64,000 nucleotides of DNA from the NCBI GenBank assembly GCA_017303895.1, contig JAFLBF010000015.1:17860-81859 (forward strand), written 5' to 3'. Shown here piece after piece: positions 15,867 to 24,343 of this stretch. The number at the start of each line of letters is the position of its first letter. The first letter of the stretch is position 1. Below the pieces are notes generated by a model. The model was given only the letters and a program-made list of their open reading frames with translations. It had not been told where the DNA came from and ran no database searches. The stretch is from Bacteroidota bacterium. GTDB lineage: Bacteria; Bacteroidota; Bacteroidia; 2-12-FULL-35-15. The position numbers and the translations under genes are program-made.

Positions 15867-17978
15867 ATGTCGAATTCCTTTTTAAATACACCGATTGAAT
15901 ATCTCAAGAATGTTGGTCCGCAAAGGGCCGATGTATTGAAGAAGGAGCTGCATATTTTTACCTATAAGGATCTGCTTCAATATTATCCTTTCCGTTATGT
16001 GGATCGTACCAAGTTCTACAAAGTGAAAGAGATCAATGCCGACCTTCCTTTTGTTCAGCTGAGAGGTAAGATCATTGCCACAGAAATGGCAGGGGCAAAA
16101 CGCACCAAACGTTTTGTGGCGACCTTTGCCGATGAAACAGGAAAGCTGGAGCTAGTATGGTTTCAAGGTGCTAAATGGATCGCTGAAAAAATAAAGCCTC
16201 ATCTTACACAGGAATATGTGGTATTCGGAAAACCGAATTTGTTCAATGGGAAATTCAATATCGCTCATCCGGAGATCGATCCTGCCAGTGAGGAGAATAC
16301 CATTTTTGCCAGCGCCCTGCAACCTGTTTATTACAGCACGGATAAATTAAAAGGAAAAAGTTTAGATACAAAAGGCATTGCCAAACTTCAAAAAGGCTTG
16401 GTATCGCTCATTAAAAATAATATCCCTGAATCGCTTTCGAAAGAAGTACTGGAGCGTTTTCAATTGATGCCCAAAGAGGAAGCTGTTAAACAGATCCATG
16501 TGCCGAAGAGTCCGGAATTATTGCGCAAAGCAGAATTTCGTTTGAAGTTTGAAGAGCTGTTCTTTATTCAATTGAAATTGCTTCGTCAGAAAGGATTGCG
16601 TGAAAAGAACTTCAGAGGTTTTGTATTTTCAAAGGTAGGTGATCATTTTAATACTTTCTATAATCATCATTTACCTTTTCAATTGACCAATGCACAAAAG
16701 CGAGTGATCAAAGAGATCCGTCTGGATATGGGAAGTGGAAAACAAATGAACCGTTTGTTGCAAGGGGATGTAGGGAGTGGTAAAACCTTGGTGGCATTAA
16801 TGAATATGCTCATTGCATTGGATAATGGCTTTCAAGCTTGTTTGATGGCACCTACCGAGATCCTTGCCAATCAGCATTATGAAACCATTGCAGGTTTGTT
16901 GAAGCCGCTGAACATACAAGTTGGATTGCTCACAGGTTCTACCAAAACAAAAGCACGCAGAGAATTGCATGAAAAATTGCAAAGTGGTGAAATGGAAATT
17001 TTGATAGGAACACATGCTTTGCTGGAGGATGTGGTTCAATTTAAAAATATAGGATTGGTGGTGATCGATGAGCAGCATCGTTTTGGTGTTGCACAACGAG
17101 CAAAGTTATGGTCGAAAAATTCATTGGCGCCACATATTCTCATCATGAGTGCTACACCTATCCCGCGTACATTGGCAATGACATTGTATGGCGATCTAGA
17201 TGTGAGTGTGATCGATGAGATGCCACCGGGAAGAAAACCGATACAGACTGTTCATCGTTTTGATAGTAACCGCTTGCGTGTGTTTGAATTTATGCGCGAG
17301 CAAATTGCCATTGGAAGGCAGGTGTATGTGGTGTATCCGCTCATCAAAGAGTCGGAAAAGATGGATTATAAAGATCTGATGGATGGTTATGAAAGTATTG
17401 TAAGAGCTTTCCCACAGCCGAACTATCAGGTGAGTATTGTGCACGGACAAATGAAAGCCGATGCCAAAGATTATGAGATGCAGCGTTTTGTGAAGGGGGA
17501 AACACAGATCATGGTAGCAACAACGGTGATAGAAGTAGGGGTGAATGTACCGAATGCCAGTGTGATGGTAATAGAGAGTGCGGAACGATTTGGTTTATCA
17601 CAATTGCATCAGTTGCGTGGACGTGTAGGACGGGGTGCGGAGCAATCGTATTGTATTTTAATGACAGGACATAAATTAAGCAGTGATAGTAAGTTGAGGA
17701 TGGATACCATGTGCAGGACGAATGATGGATTTGAGATAGCAGATGTGGATCTGAAGTTGCGCGGACCCGGTGATATGTCGGGCACACAACAAAGTGGGGT
17801 GTTGGATCTGCATATTGCCGATCTTGCAAAAGATGCACAAATATTACATGCAGCTCGCAACATGGCGATAGAAGTGTTGAGTGAAGATGCGAATCTGGAA
17901 AAACCGGAGAACGCAAATATTGCTTACCATTTTGCGATGATGGGCAAAGAAAGAACCAATTGGAGCAGGATTAGTTAG
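15867..17978 (+). CDS. recG: ATP-dependent DNA helicase RecG
   Basis: 703 residues, normal length. It remodels stalled forks and Holliday junctions. Seen in order: wedge/OB domain (about 60-160), Walker A GDVGSGKT (about 300), Walker B VVIDEQHRFGV (DEQH box), SATPIPRTLAMTLYGD (motif III), the TRG-region VATTVIEVGVNVPNAS, and QLRGRVGRG (motif VI). The C-terminal DLKLRGPGD motif is also present. The stop codon overlaps the start of a heptamer repeat array. The promoter is only weakly visible (TAAATTCG at 15849-15856). Confidence 0.97.
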   Translation: MSNSFLNTPIEYLKNVGPQRADVLKKELHIFTYKDLLQYYPFRYVDRTKFYKVKEINADLPFVQLRGKIIATEMAGAKRTKRFVATFADETGKLELVWFQGAKWIAEKIKPHLTQEYVVFGKPNLFNGKFNIAHPEIDPASEENTIFASALQPVYYSTDKLKGKSLDTKGIAKLQKGLVSLIKNNIPESLSKEVLERFQLMPKEEAVKQIHVPKSPELLRKAEFRLKFEELFFIQLKLLRQKGLREKNFRGFVFSKVGDHFNTFYNHHLPFQLTNAQKRVIKEIRLDMGSGKQMNRLLQGDVGSGKTLVALMNMLIALDNGFQACLMAPTEILANQHYETIAGLLKPLNIQVGLLTGSTKTKARRELHEKLQSGEMEILIGTHALLEDVVQFKNIGLVVIDEQHRFGVAQRAKLWSKNSLAPHILIMSATPIPRTLAMTLYGDLDVSVIDEMPPGRKPIQTVHRFDSNRLRVFEFMREQIAIGRQVYVVYPLIKESEKMDYKDLMDGYESIVRAFPQPNYQVSIVHGQMKADAKDYEMQRFVKGETQIMVATTVIEVGVNVPNASVMVIESAERFGLSQLHQLRGRVGRGAEQSYCILMTGHKLSSDSKLRMDTMCRTNDGFEIADVDLKLRGPGDMSGTQQSGVLDLHIADLAKDAQILHAARNMAIEVLSEDANLEKPENANIAYHFAMMGKERTNWSRIS

Positions 17979-18081
17979 TAAATAGCGAATAGCGAACAGT
18001 AAACAGTAAACAGTGAATAGTAAACAGTAAACAGCGATTAGCGATTAGTAAACAGTGAATAGTGATTAGTGAATAGCGAAC
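17977..18081. repeat. 15-unit heptamer tandem array
   Basis: Fifteen consecutive units of AG[TC][AG]A[AT][TC] (for example AGTAAAC, AGTGAAT, AGCGATT, AGCGAAC) with exact 7-base phase. It starts inside the recG stop codon. The following 18100-18200 holds pyrimidine-rich low-complexity sequence (CAACTTTC/GAACTTTCC) with no gene. Confidence 0.9.
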
Positions 18082-18202
18082 AGTGTCTTCCGGTATTCTA
18101 ATTCTGTAACCATAACAACTTTTAATCTTACAACCTTTCAACTTTCGAACTTTCCAACCAACCAATTATCACATCATCAAATTATCACATTAGCTAATTG
18201 CC

Positions 18203-18475
18203 CTAAAGCGCCATAACGCCTTCAATCTCGCTCACATCTTTGTATTTCTGAATAACAGCATCGGCATTTAGCATCACTTCTTTTACGGTAATACTCATGT
18301 ATTTCCCATTGCTGGATTCTTTCTGAGAGATATTCGCTTCGTCAGAGAATTTAGATTCAACCAAAGCCATTTTTTTATTGTCGGCAGGAATGATGAATTT
18401 GAACATATATACTTGCGGCCAGTTGTTCTCTTTCGAAAGTTTGTCGCGGAGGTTATTAAAAAGGTCATTATTCAT
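18203..18475 (-). CDS. DUF493 family protein
   Basis: 90 residues from the ATG at 18475. This start is fixed by a TACCTTTG box at 18480-18487, which places any upstream in-frame start outside the transcript. The sequence (FNNLRDKLSKENNWPQVYMFKFIIPADNKKMALVESKF ... KYMSITVKEVMLNADAVIQKYKDVSEIEGVMAL) fits the YbeD/DUF493 ferredoxin-like fold. Function is not firmly known; the fold resembles small regulatory ACT-like domains. Monocistronic. Confidence 0.85.
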   Translation of the reverse strand: MNNDLFNNLRDKLSKENNWPQVYMFKFIIPADNKKMALVESKFSDEANISQKESSNGKYMSITVKEVMLNADAVIQKYKDVSEIEGVMAL

Positions 18476-18479
18476 GTTA

Positions 18480-18487
18480 CAAAGGTA
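18480..18487 (-). promoter_or_regulatory. -7 box of DUF493 gene, near-leaderless
   Basis: TACCTTTG on the minus strand ends 4 bases before the ATG at 18475. Confidence 0.65.
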
Positions 18488-18634
18488 AGAAAATAAATAG
18501 TTGTTAGTTGTTGGTTTATGGTTGTTGGTTAGCCTGTACCTCTGAATTGTCATATTTATTCCCATTCATTTTACTTTTCATTTTTCTGTTGAAATTATTT
18601 GATGAATAAAATGCCTATTCCTGATTATTGTAAT

Positions 18635-18642
18635 TATTTTTG
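18635..18642 (+). promoter_or_regulatory. -7 box of S4-domain gene, near-leaderless
   Basis: TATTTTTG, exact TAnnTTTG, ends 4 bases before the ATG at 18647. It therefore rules out the earlier in-frame ATGs at 18602 and 18611. Confidence 0.6.
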
Positions 18643-18646
18643 TGAC

Positions 18647-18853
18647 ATGCAAACATTTAAAATTAAGGGAGATCATATCCAATTGAATCAACTTATTAAA
18701 GCAATGGGCTGGTGTGAAAATGGTGGTGATGCCAATGCGCTGATCGATGCAGGACTGATCAGAGTGAACGGTCAGACAGAATTACGCAGACGAAATAAAT
18801 TAACATCCGGTTCTAAAATTGAATTTAATGATCAATCTGTTATAATTGAGTAA
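18647..18853 (+). CDS. Small S4-like RNA-binding domain protein (YbcJ/YaaA type)
   Basis: 68 residues (MQTFKIKGDHIQLNQLIKAM...). The whole protein is one S4 fold: QLNQLIKAMGWCENGGDANALIDAGLIRVNGQTELRRRNKLTSGSKIEF, with the typical GxIxVNGxxExRRxxKL core. Known relatives bind structured RNA or ribosomal particles; no specific target can be stated. It is followed two bases later by a small secreted protein gene, probably cotranscribed. Confidence 0.85.
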   Translation: MQTFKIKGDHIQLNQLIKAMGWCENGGDANALIDAGLIRVNGQTELRRRNKLTSGSKIEFNDQSVIIE

Positions 18854-18854
18854 T

Positions 18855-19262
18855 ATGAAATATTCATTCTTGTTTTTATTATTTATCGCTTTTCAAGGAT
18901 TTGCTCAGGAACCTGATTATAGCAGTATTTCGGATGATTTTAAATTGACCGACAAGCAATATTCGGCCTGGAAGAGCATTTATAATCAGTGGTTGGTAAA
19001 CGATTATGAAACCATTCAGTTTGAGAATAAGATCAAAATGAATTGTAAATCCTGCACCGCATTTTATATGGATGTGGTTATAAAAGTGAATGCCAGTGGT
19101 AAGTTGGAGTATTATAAAGCGATCGATGGAAAGAAGTGCGGGATAGAATTTACCAAGCAATTGGAACAACGTATGATGAAAAACTTTTTCAAATTTGAAT
19201 TTCCTCCTGAACTTCGAAACCTGGAATTTAAAACACGTTTAGGAACTTCTTTAAAATGTTAA
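18855..19262 (+). CDS. Small secreted protein, unknown
   Basis: 135 residues from the ATG at 18855, one base after the S4 gene's stop. Signal peptide MKYSFLFLLFIAFQGFAQ. Mature part has a CKSC motif (about 60) and ends in Cys, and is mixed alpha/beta (FYMDVVIKVNASGKLEYYKAID). The shape (one substrate-side strand pair with a -KLE- turn) is faintly like a TonB C-terminal-type domain, but I do not recognise the family. Start at ATG rather than the overlapping TTG at 18846. Confidence 0.7.
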   Translation: MKYSFLFLLFIAFQGFAQEPDYSSISDDFKLTDKQYSAWKSIYNQWLVNDYETIQFENKIKMNCKSCTAFYMDVVIKVNASGKLEYYKAIDGKKCGIEFTKQLEQRMMKNFFKFEFPPELRNLEFKTRLGTSLKC

Positions 19263-19266
19263 TGCC

Positions 19267-19848
19267 ATGTTAGGATTAAAATTAGCTACCGACCCTCGCT
19301 GGGTAAATATTGTTGAGAGTAATATTGATGAGATATTGACCGATCATGCCTGGTGTGAGCAAAAGGCTGCATCGAATGGTTTGTCGCTGATCGTGAATAA
19401 TCCACAATATACCGAAATGGTTTCTGCTCTTCTGGAAATTGTAAAAGAAGAAGTAGCACATTTTGAGCAGGTGCACGACCTGATCAAAAAACGTGGTGGT
19501 GTGTTGGGGCGTGAACGGAAAGATGATTATGTGAATGAGTTATATAAATTCATGAAGAAAGATGGCGGTCGCCAGCAATCATTGGTAGATCGTTTGTTGT
19601 TCTCTGCCATGATCGAAGCACGCAGCTGTGAGCGTTTTAGAGTACTTTCCGAAAATATCAAAGATCAGGAATTGGCTAAATTCTATCGCGACTTGATGAT
19701 CTCCGAGGCCGGACATTATACTACTTTCATTGGCTTTGCCCGTCAGTATGGCGAAGGAATAGATGTTGATAAACGCTGGAAAGAATGGCTAGAGTACGAA
19801 GCAGAGATCATGAAGAACTACGGCAAAAAAGAAACCGTGCATGGGTAG
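19267..19848 (+). CDS. miaE: tRNA-(ms2io6A) hydroxylase
   Basis: 193 residues. MiaE is a non-haem diiron monooxygenase that hydroxylates the isopentenyl side chain of 2-methylthio-N6-isopentenyladenosine at tRNA position 37, using O2. Seen: N-terminal LGLKLATDPRWV, and the diiron ligands in paired helices (ILTDHAWCEQKAAS, EEVAHFEQVH, MIEARSCERF, MISEAGHYTTF). Presence suggests aerobic growth. It lies 4 bases after the small secreted protein gene, at the end of a run of three. Confidence 0.92.
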   Translation: MLGLKLATDPRWVNIVESNIDEILTDHAWCEQKAASNGLSLIVNNPQYTEMVSALLEIVKEEVAHFEQVHDLIKKRGGVLGRERKDDYVNELYKFMKKDGGRQQSLVDRLLFSAMIEARSCERFRVLSENIKDQELAKFYRDLMISEAGHYTTFIGFARQYGEGIDVDKRWKEWLEYEAEIMKNYGKKETVHG

Positions 19849-19905
19849 GAAATTTGAAGGGTGAATGTTGAAGGTTGATTGAAACCTATAGCAAGCAGCC
19901 AACAA

Positions 19906-20322
19906 CTAGCTAATCATTAATGTTTTCCAAGCTTCAGGAATAGCAATGCTTTGATTGGTGTTAAAGTTATAGCAAACGATCACAGCCAAGCCATGTGCCA
20001 CTTCCACTTCCACACCGTTTACATCACGCACAATAGAGCAAGCCATGTCAAAACTACGTGAGCCGATACGCGATACCCAGGTGTAAACAAATATTTTATC
20101 TTCTAAGTAAATAGGTTGTTTGTATTCCATTTCCACCTTGGCCAGGATCACACCTTCATTGATCCAGTCGATCTTCAATCCATCTTCTGCTAATGCATCA
20201 AAATAATCAACACGTGCTAATTCAAAATAGGTGATATGATTGGCATTATTTACATGTCCTAATTTATCTATGTCCTTAAATCGGATCTGGATCTTTGTTT
20301 TATGACGGTAGGGTGTATTCAT
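19906..20322 (-). CDS. Acyl-CoA thioesterase, 4HBT family
   Basis: 138 residues with the hotdog-fold signature IRFKDIDKLGHVNNANHITYFELARVDYFD; the Asp in DxLGHVNNA is the usual catalytic residue of the YbgC/FadM-type thioesterases. Likely hydrolyses acyl-CoA in the cytosol; chain length unknown. Promoter TAACTTTG at 20342-20349. Confidence 0.9.
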   Translation of the reverse strand: MNTPYRHKTKIQIRFKDIDKLGHVNNANHITYFELARVDYFDALAEDGLKIDWINEGVILAKVEMEYKQPIYLEDKIFVYTWVSRIGSRSFDMACSIVRDVNGVEVEVAHGLAVIVCYNFNTNQSIAIPEAWKTLMIS

Positions 20323-20341
20323 GATCGTAAAATTGGAGATG

Positions 20342-20349
20342 CAAAGTTA
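20342..20349 (-). promoter_or_regulatory. -7 box of thioesterase gene
   Basis: TAACTTTG on the minus strand, 19 bases before the ATG. Confidence 0.6.
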
Positions 20350-20403
20350 GTATTATAAACTCTTCTTTGAAATATGTTTTTAATTAATAAATAGAGTGTG
20401 GGC

Positions 20404-20428
20404 GGTCACTCTGAGCCTGCCCTCTGAG
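20404..20428. repeat. Degenerate REP-like copy
   Basis: GTCACTCTGAGCCTGCCCTC resembles the element inside tex (8433-8464) for its first part and then decays. Also contains CTCTGAG twice, 6 bases apart. Lies in the gap after the epimerase gene. Confidence 0.4.
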
Positions 20429-20432
20429 TTAC

Positions 20433-22313
20433 TTACTTATCCAACTCTTCGTAAATAGAGTTATTGCTTTTGAATTCAGGTACAAGTGCTTTCATCTTAG
20501 AAACGATCTGTTTATTGTTTTGGGAATTAAACAGCACGATCAGTTCATTGATGGATTGAGAAACACTCTCCAGATCATATTCTTTTACTTTAGCGATCAT
20601 GATCTGTTTATGGTGTGTAGGAATGGTATTCTCTTCGTTCGCTAATAATTCTTCGTACAGTTTTTCGCCCGGACGTAAGCCGGTGAATACAATGCTAATG
20701 TCTTTGTCTAATGTCAAACCCGAAAGTTTTACCATTTTCTTGGCCAGGTCAACGATCTTTACCGATTGGCCCATGTCAAAAATAAAGATCTCTCCACCTT
20801 TTCCCATTGCTCCTGCTTCCAATACCAATTGGCAAGCTTCCGGGATGGTCATAAAAAATCGTGTGATCTCCGGATGTGTGATGGTGATCGGTCCGCCTGC
20901 TTCTATCTGCTGACGGAAGCGAGGTATCACAGAACCATTGGAACCCAACACATTTCCGAAGCGGGTAGTGATGAATTTTGTTTTTGAATTTTTGTTGAGC
21001 GATTGTGTGTAGATCTCCGCAATACGTTTGCTGGCTCCCATCACATTGGTTGGATTCACTGCTTTGTCGGTAGAGACCATCACAAATTTTTCTACACCAT
21101 GTTGAACAGATAGATCGGCTAAGTTTTTAGAGCCTAACACATTCGTAAAAATAGATTCAGATGGATTGTTTTCCATCATCGGTACATGTTTGTAGGCTGC
21201 TGCGTGAAAAACAATGTTAGGCTGAAAAGTGCGGAACACATTTTCCATACGCTCTTTATTGCGTATGTCGCCCATCACGATCTCATATTGTTGCTGTTTG
21301 TATTTATCGTGCAGCTCCATTTCCATATCATACAATGGTGATTCAGCCTGATCGAGTAAAATGATCTTCTTTGGATTGAATTTGATCACCTGGCGAACGA
21401 TCTCACTTCCAATGCTTCCGGCTGCACCGGTAATAAGAATGGTTTTGTTGGTCAACTGTTCCTTGATAATATCAATGTCGAGTTGTATCGCATCGCGCTC
21501 CAATAACTCTTCGATCTGTACTTTTTTGATCTGACGGAAACTCAATTCTCCATTGATCCAATTGCTTACCGGAGGAACATTTAAAACCTTCGTATTATGA
21601 TTCAAACAAATATCAACGATCTGTTGCTTTTTGCTGGGTGAAAGATCCTGTACTGAAATGATCAGATTGGAAACATCGTTTTCTGATAATAATTCATCCA
21701 ATTTATCGATCGGGAAAATGCCAACACCTTCCAGTTTCTTGCCTTGTTTCTTTTTATCATCATCAATAAAACCCAATACTTTGTATTTGGTACCGGCATC
21801 ACGGTCGAGCGTGCGTTTAGTGATGATACCCGATTCGCCCGCTCCAAAAATGATCACACTGCGTTTTTCTTTATTCGGGTTGGTAAGTTCCTGGTACAAG
21901 GCTTTGAACATGATGCGCAAGCTGATCATGAGGAAAGTGGAAGCCATGTAATCGATAATAATAATGGAGAATGGGATCGGGAATTTTTGGTTGATGAAAT
22001 AATAGAAGATCAGATTCACCACTACAAAAAGCAAACTGCCAATGCTCAGTACCACGAAGATGCGTTGTGCATCTTTTGATCCGGTGTATTTTACAATTCC
22101 TTGATAGGTTTTAGAAAAGAAAAAGCTCAAAGCTCTAACACCTAATACCACACTGAATACAAAAGGGAAATCATCAATGGCCAGTTGTGGAATGGAAAAG
22201 TTAAAGCGAACTAAGTAAGCTAATATGAGTGAGAACAAACAAATGCCCATATCGATGAAGAAAATGACCCATCGAGGCATGTTGCGTTGAAATAAAAAAT
22301 CCAGAGTTCTCAT
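20433..22313 (-). CDS. CapD/WbpM-type nucleotide-sugar epimerase/dehydratase with membrane anchor
   Basis: 626 residues from the ATG at 22313; a TATCTTTG box at 22320-22327 overlaps the alternative TTG at 22322, so that start is excluded. The first about 130 residues hold four membrane helices. A CoA-binding/Rossmann-like domain follows (about 145-260, VIIFGAGESGIIT), then a short-chain dehydrogenase domain (about 290-590) with TILITGAAGSIGSEI, HAAAYKHVPMMENN, and STDKAVNPTNVMGASKR. In place of the Tyr-x3-Lys of most SDRs it has Met-x3-Lys, typical of this group. Family role: 4,6-dehydration/5-epimerisation of UDP-GlcNAc at the membrane for surface polysaccharide or glycoprotein glycan synthesis. 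No other glycan genes are next to it. Confidence 0.92.
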   Translation of the reverse strand: MRTLDFLFQRNMPRWVIFFIDMGICLFSLILAYLVRFNFSIPQLAIDDFPFVFSVVLGVRALSFFFSKTYQGIVKYTGSKDAQRIFVVLSIGSLLFVVVNLIFYYFINQKFPIPFSIIIIDYMASTFLMISLRIMFKALYQELTNPNKEKRSVIIFGAGESGIITKRTLDRDAGTKYKVLGFIDDDKKKQGKKLEGVGIFPIDKLDELLSENDVSNLIISVQDLSPSKKQQIVDICLNHNTKVLNVPPVSNWINGELSFRQIKKVQIEELLERDAIQLDIDIIKEQLTNKTILITGAAGSIGSEIVRQVIKFNPKKIILLDQAESPLYDMEMELHDKYKQQQYEIVMGDIRNKERMENVFRTFQPNIVFHAAAYKHVPMMENNPSESIFTNVLGSKNLADLSVQHGVEKFVMVSTDKAVNPTNVMGASKRIAEIYTQSLNKNSKTKFITTRFGNVLGSNGSVIPRFRQQIEAGGPITITHPEITRFFMTIPEACQLVLEAGAMGKGGEIFIFDMGQSVKIVDLAKKMVKLSGLTLDKDISIVFTGLRPGEKLYEELLANEENTIPTHHKQIMIAKVKEYDLESVSQSINELIVLFNSQNNKQIVSKMKALVPEFKSNNSIYEELDK

Positions 22314-22319
22314 CAGCCT

Positions 22320-22327
22320 CAAAGATA
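22320..22327 (-). promoter_or_regulatory. -7 box of epimerase gene, near-leaderless
   Basis: TATCTTTG on the minus strand ends 6 bases before the ATG at 22313. Confidence 0.65.
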
Positions 22328-22370
22328 TAAAAAATGACTGCCAATTCTGAACTTTATACCAATAAAATCA

Positions 22371-22378
22371 TACATTTG
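22371..22378 (+). promoter_or_regulatory. -7 box of gcvT
   Basis: TACATTTG, exact TAnnTTTG. It leaves an untranslated leader of about 70 bases before the ATG at 22453; no glycine-riboswitch-like tandem structure is visible there. Confidence 0.6.
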
Positions 22379-22452
22379 TGTTCGTAAAATCCGGTCACGG
22401 AAAATAAAATAGCGTAAGCTATAATCGCCAATCAGTAAATTAAAGAACTATC

Positions 22453-23553
22453 ATGGAAACAACTACAGAATTAAAAAGCGTTGCTTTAGAAAAAACTCAC
22501 ATTGCATTAGGTGCCAAAATGGTTCCATTTGCTGGATACAATATGCCTGTTTCATATTCAGGATTGAATGAAGAACATCTTACTGTTCGTAATGCTGTTG
22601 GTGTATTTGATGTGAGCCATATGGGTGAATTTATCCTTAAAGGAGAAAATGCTCTGGATCTGATCCAGCGAGTAACTTCTAACGATGCTTCAGTGTTGAC
22701 AGATGGTAAAGTTCAATACTCTTGCTTGCCAAATGACAAAGGCGGAATTGTGGACGATCTTTTGGTGTATCGTATCAACGATAAAGAATACATGTTGGTG
22801 GTAAATGCTTCTAATATTGATAAAGATTGGAACTGGATCTCTCAATTCAATACCAAAGGAGTGGAGATGAAAAATATTTCAGATTCTGTTTCGTTGTTGG
22901 CGGTACAAGGACCAAAAGCAGCTCAAGCATTACAAAAATTAACAGATGTGAATCTTTCTGAAATGCCTTATTATACATTTAAGAAAGGAACATTCAACGG
23001 AGTGGATAATGTGGTTATTTCTAATACAGGTTATACAGGAGCAGGTGGATTCGAGATCTATTTTGCGAATGAAGTAGCGGATAAAATGTGGAAGGCGATA
23101 TTTGAAGCAGGAGCAGAGTTTGGTATCAAACCAATTGGATTGGGCGCACGTGATACTTTACGTTTGGAAATGGGTTTCTGTTTATACGGAAATGATATTG
23201 ATGATACAACTTCACCGCTAGAAGCAGGTTTGGGTTGGATCACAAAATTCACGAAAGAGTTTACCAATAGCAAAGCATTGTTAGAACAAAAAGAAAAAGG
23301 TGTTTCTAAAAAATTAGTTGGATTTGAAATGATCGATCGTGGTATTCCGCGCCATGATTACCAAATTGCTGATGCAGCAGGAACGATCATTGGAAAAGTA
23401 ACTTCCGGAACTCAATCACCTTCATTGAATAAAGCGATCGGTATGGGATATGTACCAACAGCATTCTCTAAAGTTGATTCTGAGATCTTTATCATGATCC
23501 GTGATAAAGCGATCAAAGCAAAAGTGGTAAAGATCCCTTTCTATAAAGCTTAA
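22453..23553 (+). CDS. gcvT: Glycine cleavage system T protein (aminomethyltransferase)
   Basis: 366 residues, full length. It transfers the methylene group from the H-protein-bound intermediate to tetrahydrofolate and releases ammonia. Seen: [13 protein letters not shown], the VFDVSHMGE motif, [28 protein letters not shown], and [21 protein letters not shown] with the catalytic Asp region. Other gcv genes are not in the window. comB starts 15 bases downstream and is probably cotranscribed. Confidence 0.96.
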   Translation: METTTELKSVALEKTHIALGAKMVPFAGYNMPVSYSGLNEEHLTVRNAVGVFDVSHMGEFILKGENALDLIQRVTSNDASVLTDGKVQYSCLPNDKGGIVDDLLVYRINDKEYMLVVNASNIDKDWNWISQFNTKGVEMKNISDSVSLLAVQGPKAAQALQKLTDVNLSEMPYYTFKKGTFNGVDNVVISNTGYTGAGGFEIYFANEVADKMWKAIFEAGAEFGIKPIGLGARDTLRLEMGFCLYGNDIDDTTSPLEAGLGWITKFTKEFTNSKALLEQKEKGVSKKLVGFEMIDRGIPRHDYQIADAAGTIIGKVTSGTQSPSLNKAIGMGYVPTAFSKVDSEIFIMIRDKAIKAKVVKIPFYKA

Positions 23554-23568
23554 AAATTCCTTCTCTCT

Positions 23569-24288
23569 ATGGAGAAAAAATTAATTGTTGACGTTTGTTT
23601 ATCGCCCCAATTGTATCCTGCTTACGAAAAAGAGGATACCATTGTGGTGGTGATCGATGTGCTTCGTGCTACATCGGCAATGTGTACTGCTTTTGAATAT
23701 GGAGTGGAGAAAATGATCCCTGTGGCAACACTGGAGGAAGCGCACGAATACAAAAAGCAAGGCTACCTGGTAGGAGCGGAACGTAATGGAATTGCTATTG
23801 AAGGATTTGATTTTGGGAATTCTCCATACAGTTATATGACCGGGAAAACAAAAGGTCAAACCGTTGTTATTTCTACTACCAATGGAACACAAGCCATTGA
23901 AGCAGCCCGCAAAGCATATAAAGTGGTAATAGGAGCTTTTACCAATATTACCGCATTGTGTAACTGGTTACAAACACAAGATAAAAATGTATTGTTGCTT
24001 TGTTCAGGCTGGAAAAATCGTTTGAATCTGGAAGATACAGTGTTTGCAGGTGCAGTTGCTGAGCGATTGATCAATTCTAATTTATATCAAACCGGTGATG
24101 CCGCCTTGGCCGCACTTTTCTTATATCAGCAAACACAACAAAGTCAGGTTAAATTTTTTCATAATTCATCCCACTCCAAGCGTTTGGCTGCTATGGGACT
24201 GAAAAAAGATATTAAGTATTGTTTCACCCTCGATCAAACATCTATCATTCCCGTTCTGGAAGGTAAATATTTGGTAAAGATGGCTTAA
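23569..24288 (+). CDS. comB: 2-phosphosulfolactate phosphatase
   Basis: 239 residues matching the ComB family: VIDVLRATSAMCTAFEYG near the N-terminus, the central ERNGIAIEGFDFGNSP, STTNGTQAIEAARKA, and LCSGWKNRLNLEDTVFAGA. ComB hydrolyses 2-phosphosulfolactate to sulfolactate with Mg. In methanogens this leads to coenzyme M; in Bacteroidota the role is unclear (sulfolactate as product or a step toward sulfonated lipids is speculation). The ComA partner is not nearby. Confidence 0.9.
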   Translation: MEKKLIVDVCLSPQLYPAYEKEDTIVVVIDVLRATSAMCTAFEYGVEKMIPVATLEEAHEYKKQGYLVGAERNGIAIEGFDFGNSPYSYMTGKTKGQTVVISTTNGTQAIEAARKAYKVVIGAFTNITALCNWLQTQDKNVLLLCSGWKNRLNLEDTVFAGAVAERLINSNLYQTGDAALAALFLYQQTQQSQVKFFHNSSHSKRLAAMGLKKDIKYCFTLDQTSIIPVLEGKYLVKMA

Positions 24289-24343
24289 TCATCTGCTGCT
24301 CATTTATTCTTATCTTTACGTATTAAATGATTGATACGTGTTC

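Noticed and set aside
17977..18081. CRISPR array
   Set aside because: Units are 7 bases with no unique spacers; it is a heptamer tandem repeat.
22379..22452. Glycine riboswitch upstream of gcvT
   Set aside because: The leader is only about 70 bases and shows no tandem aptamer-like helices.
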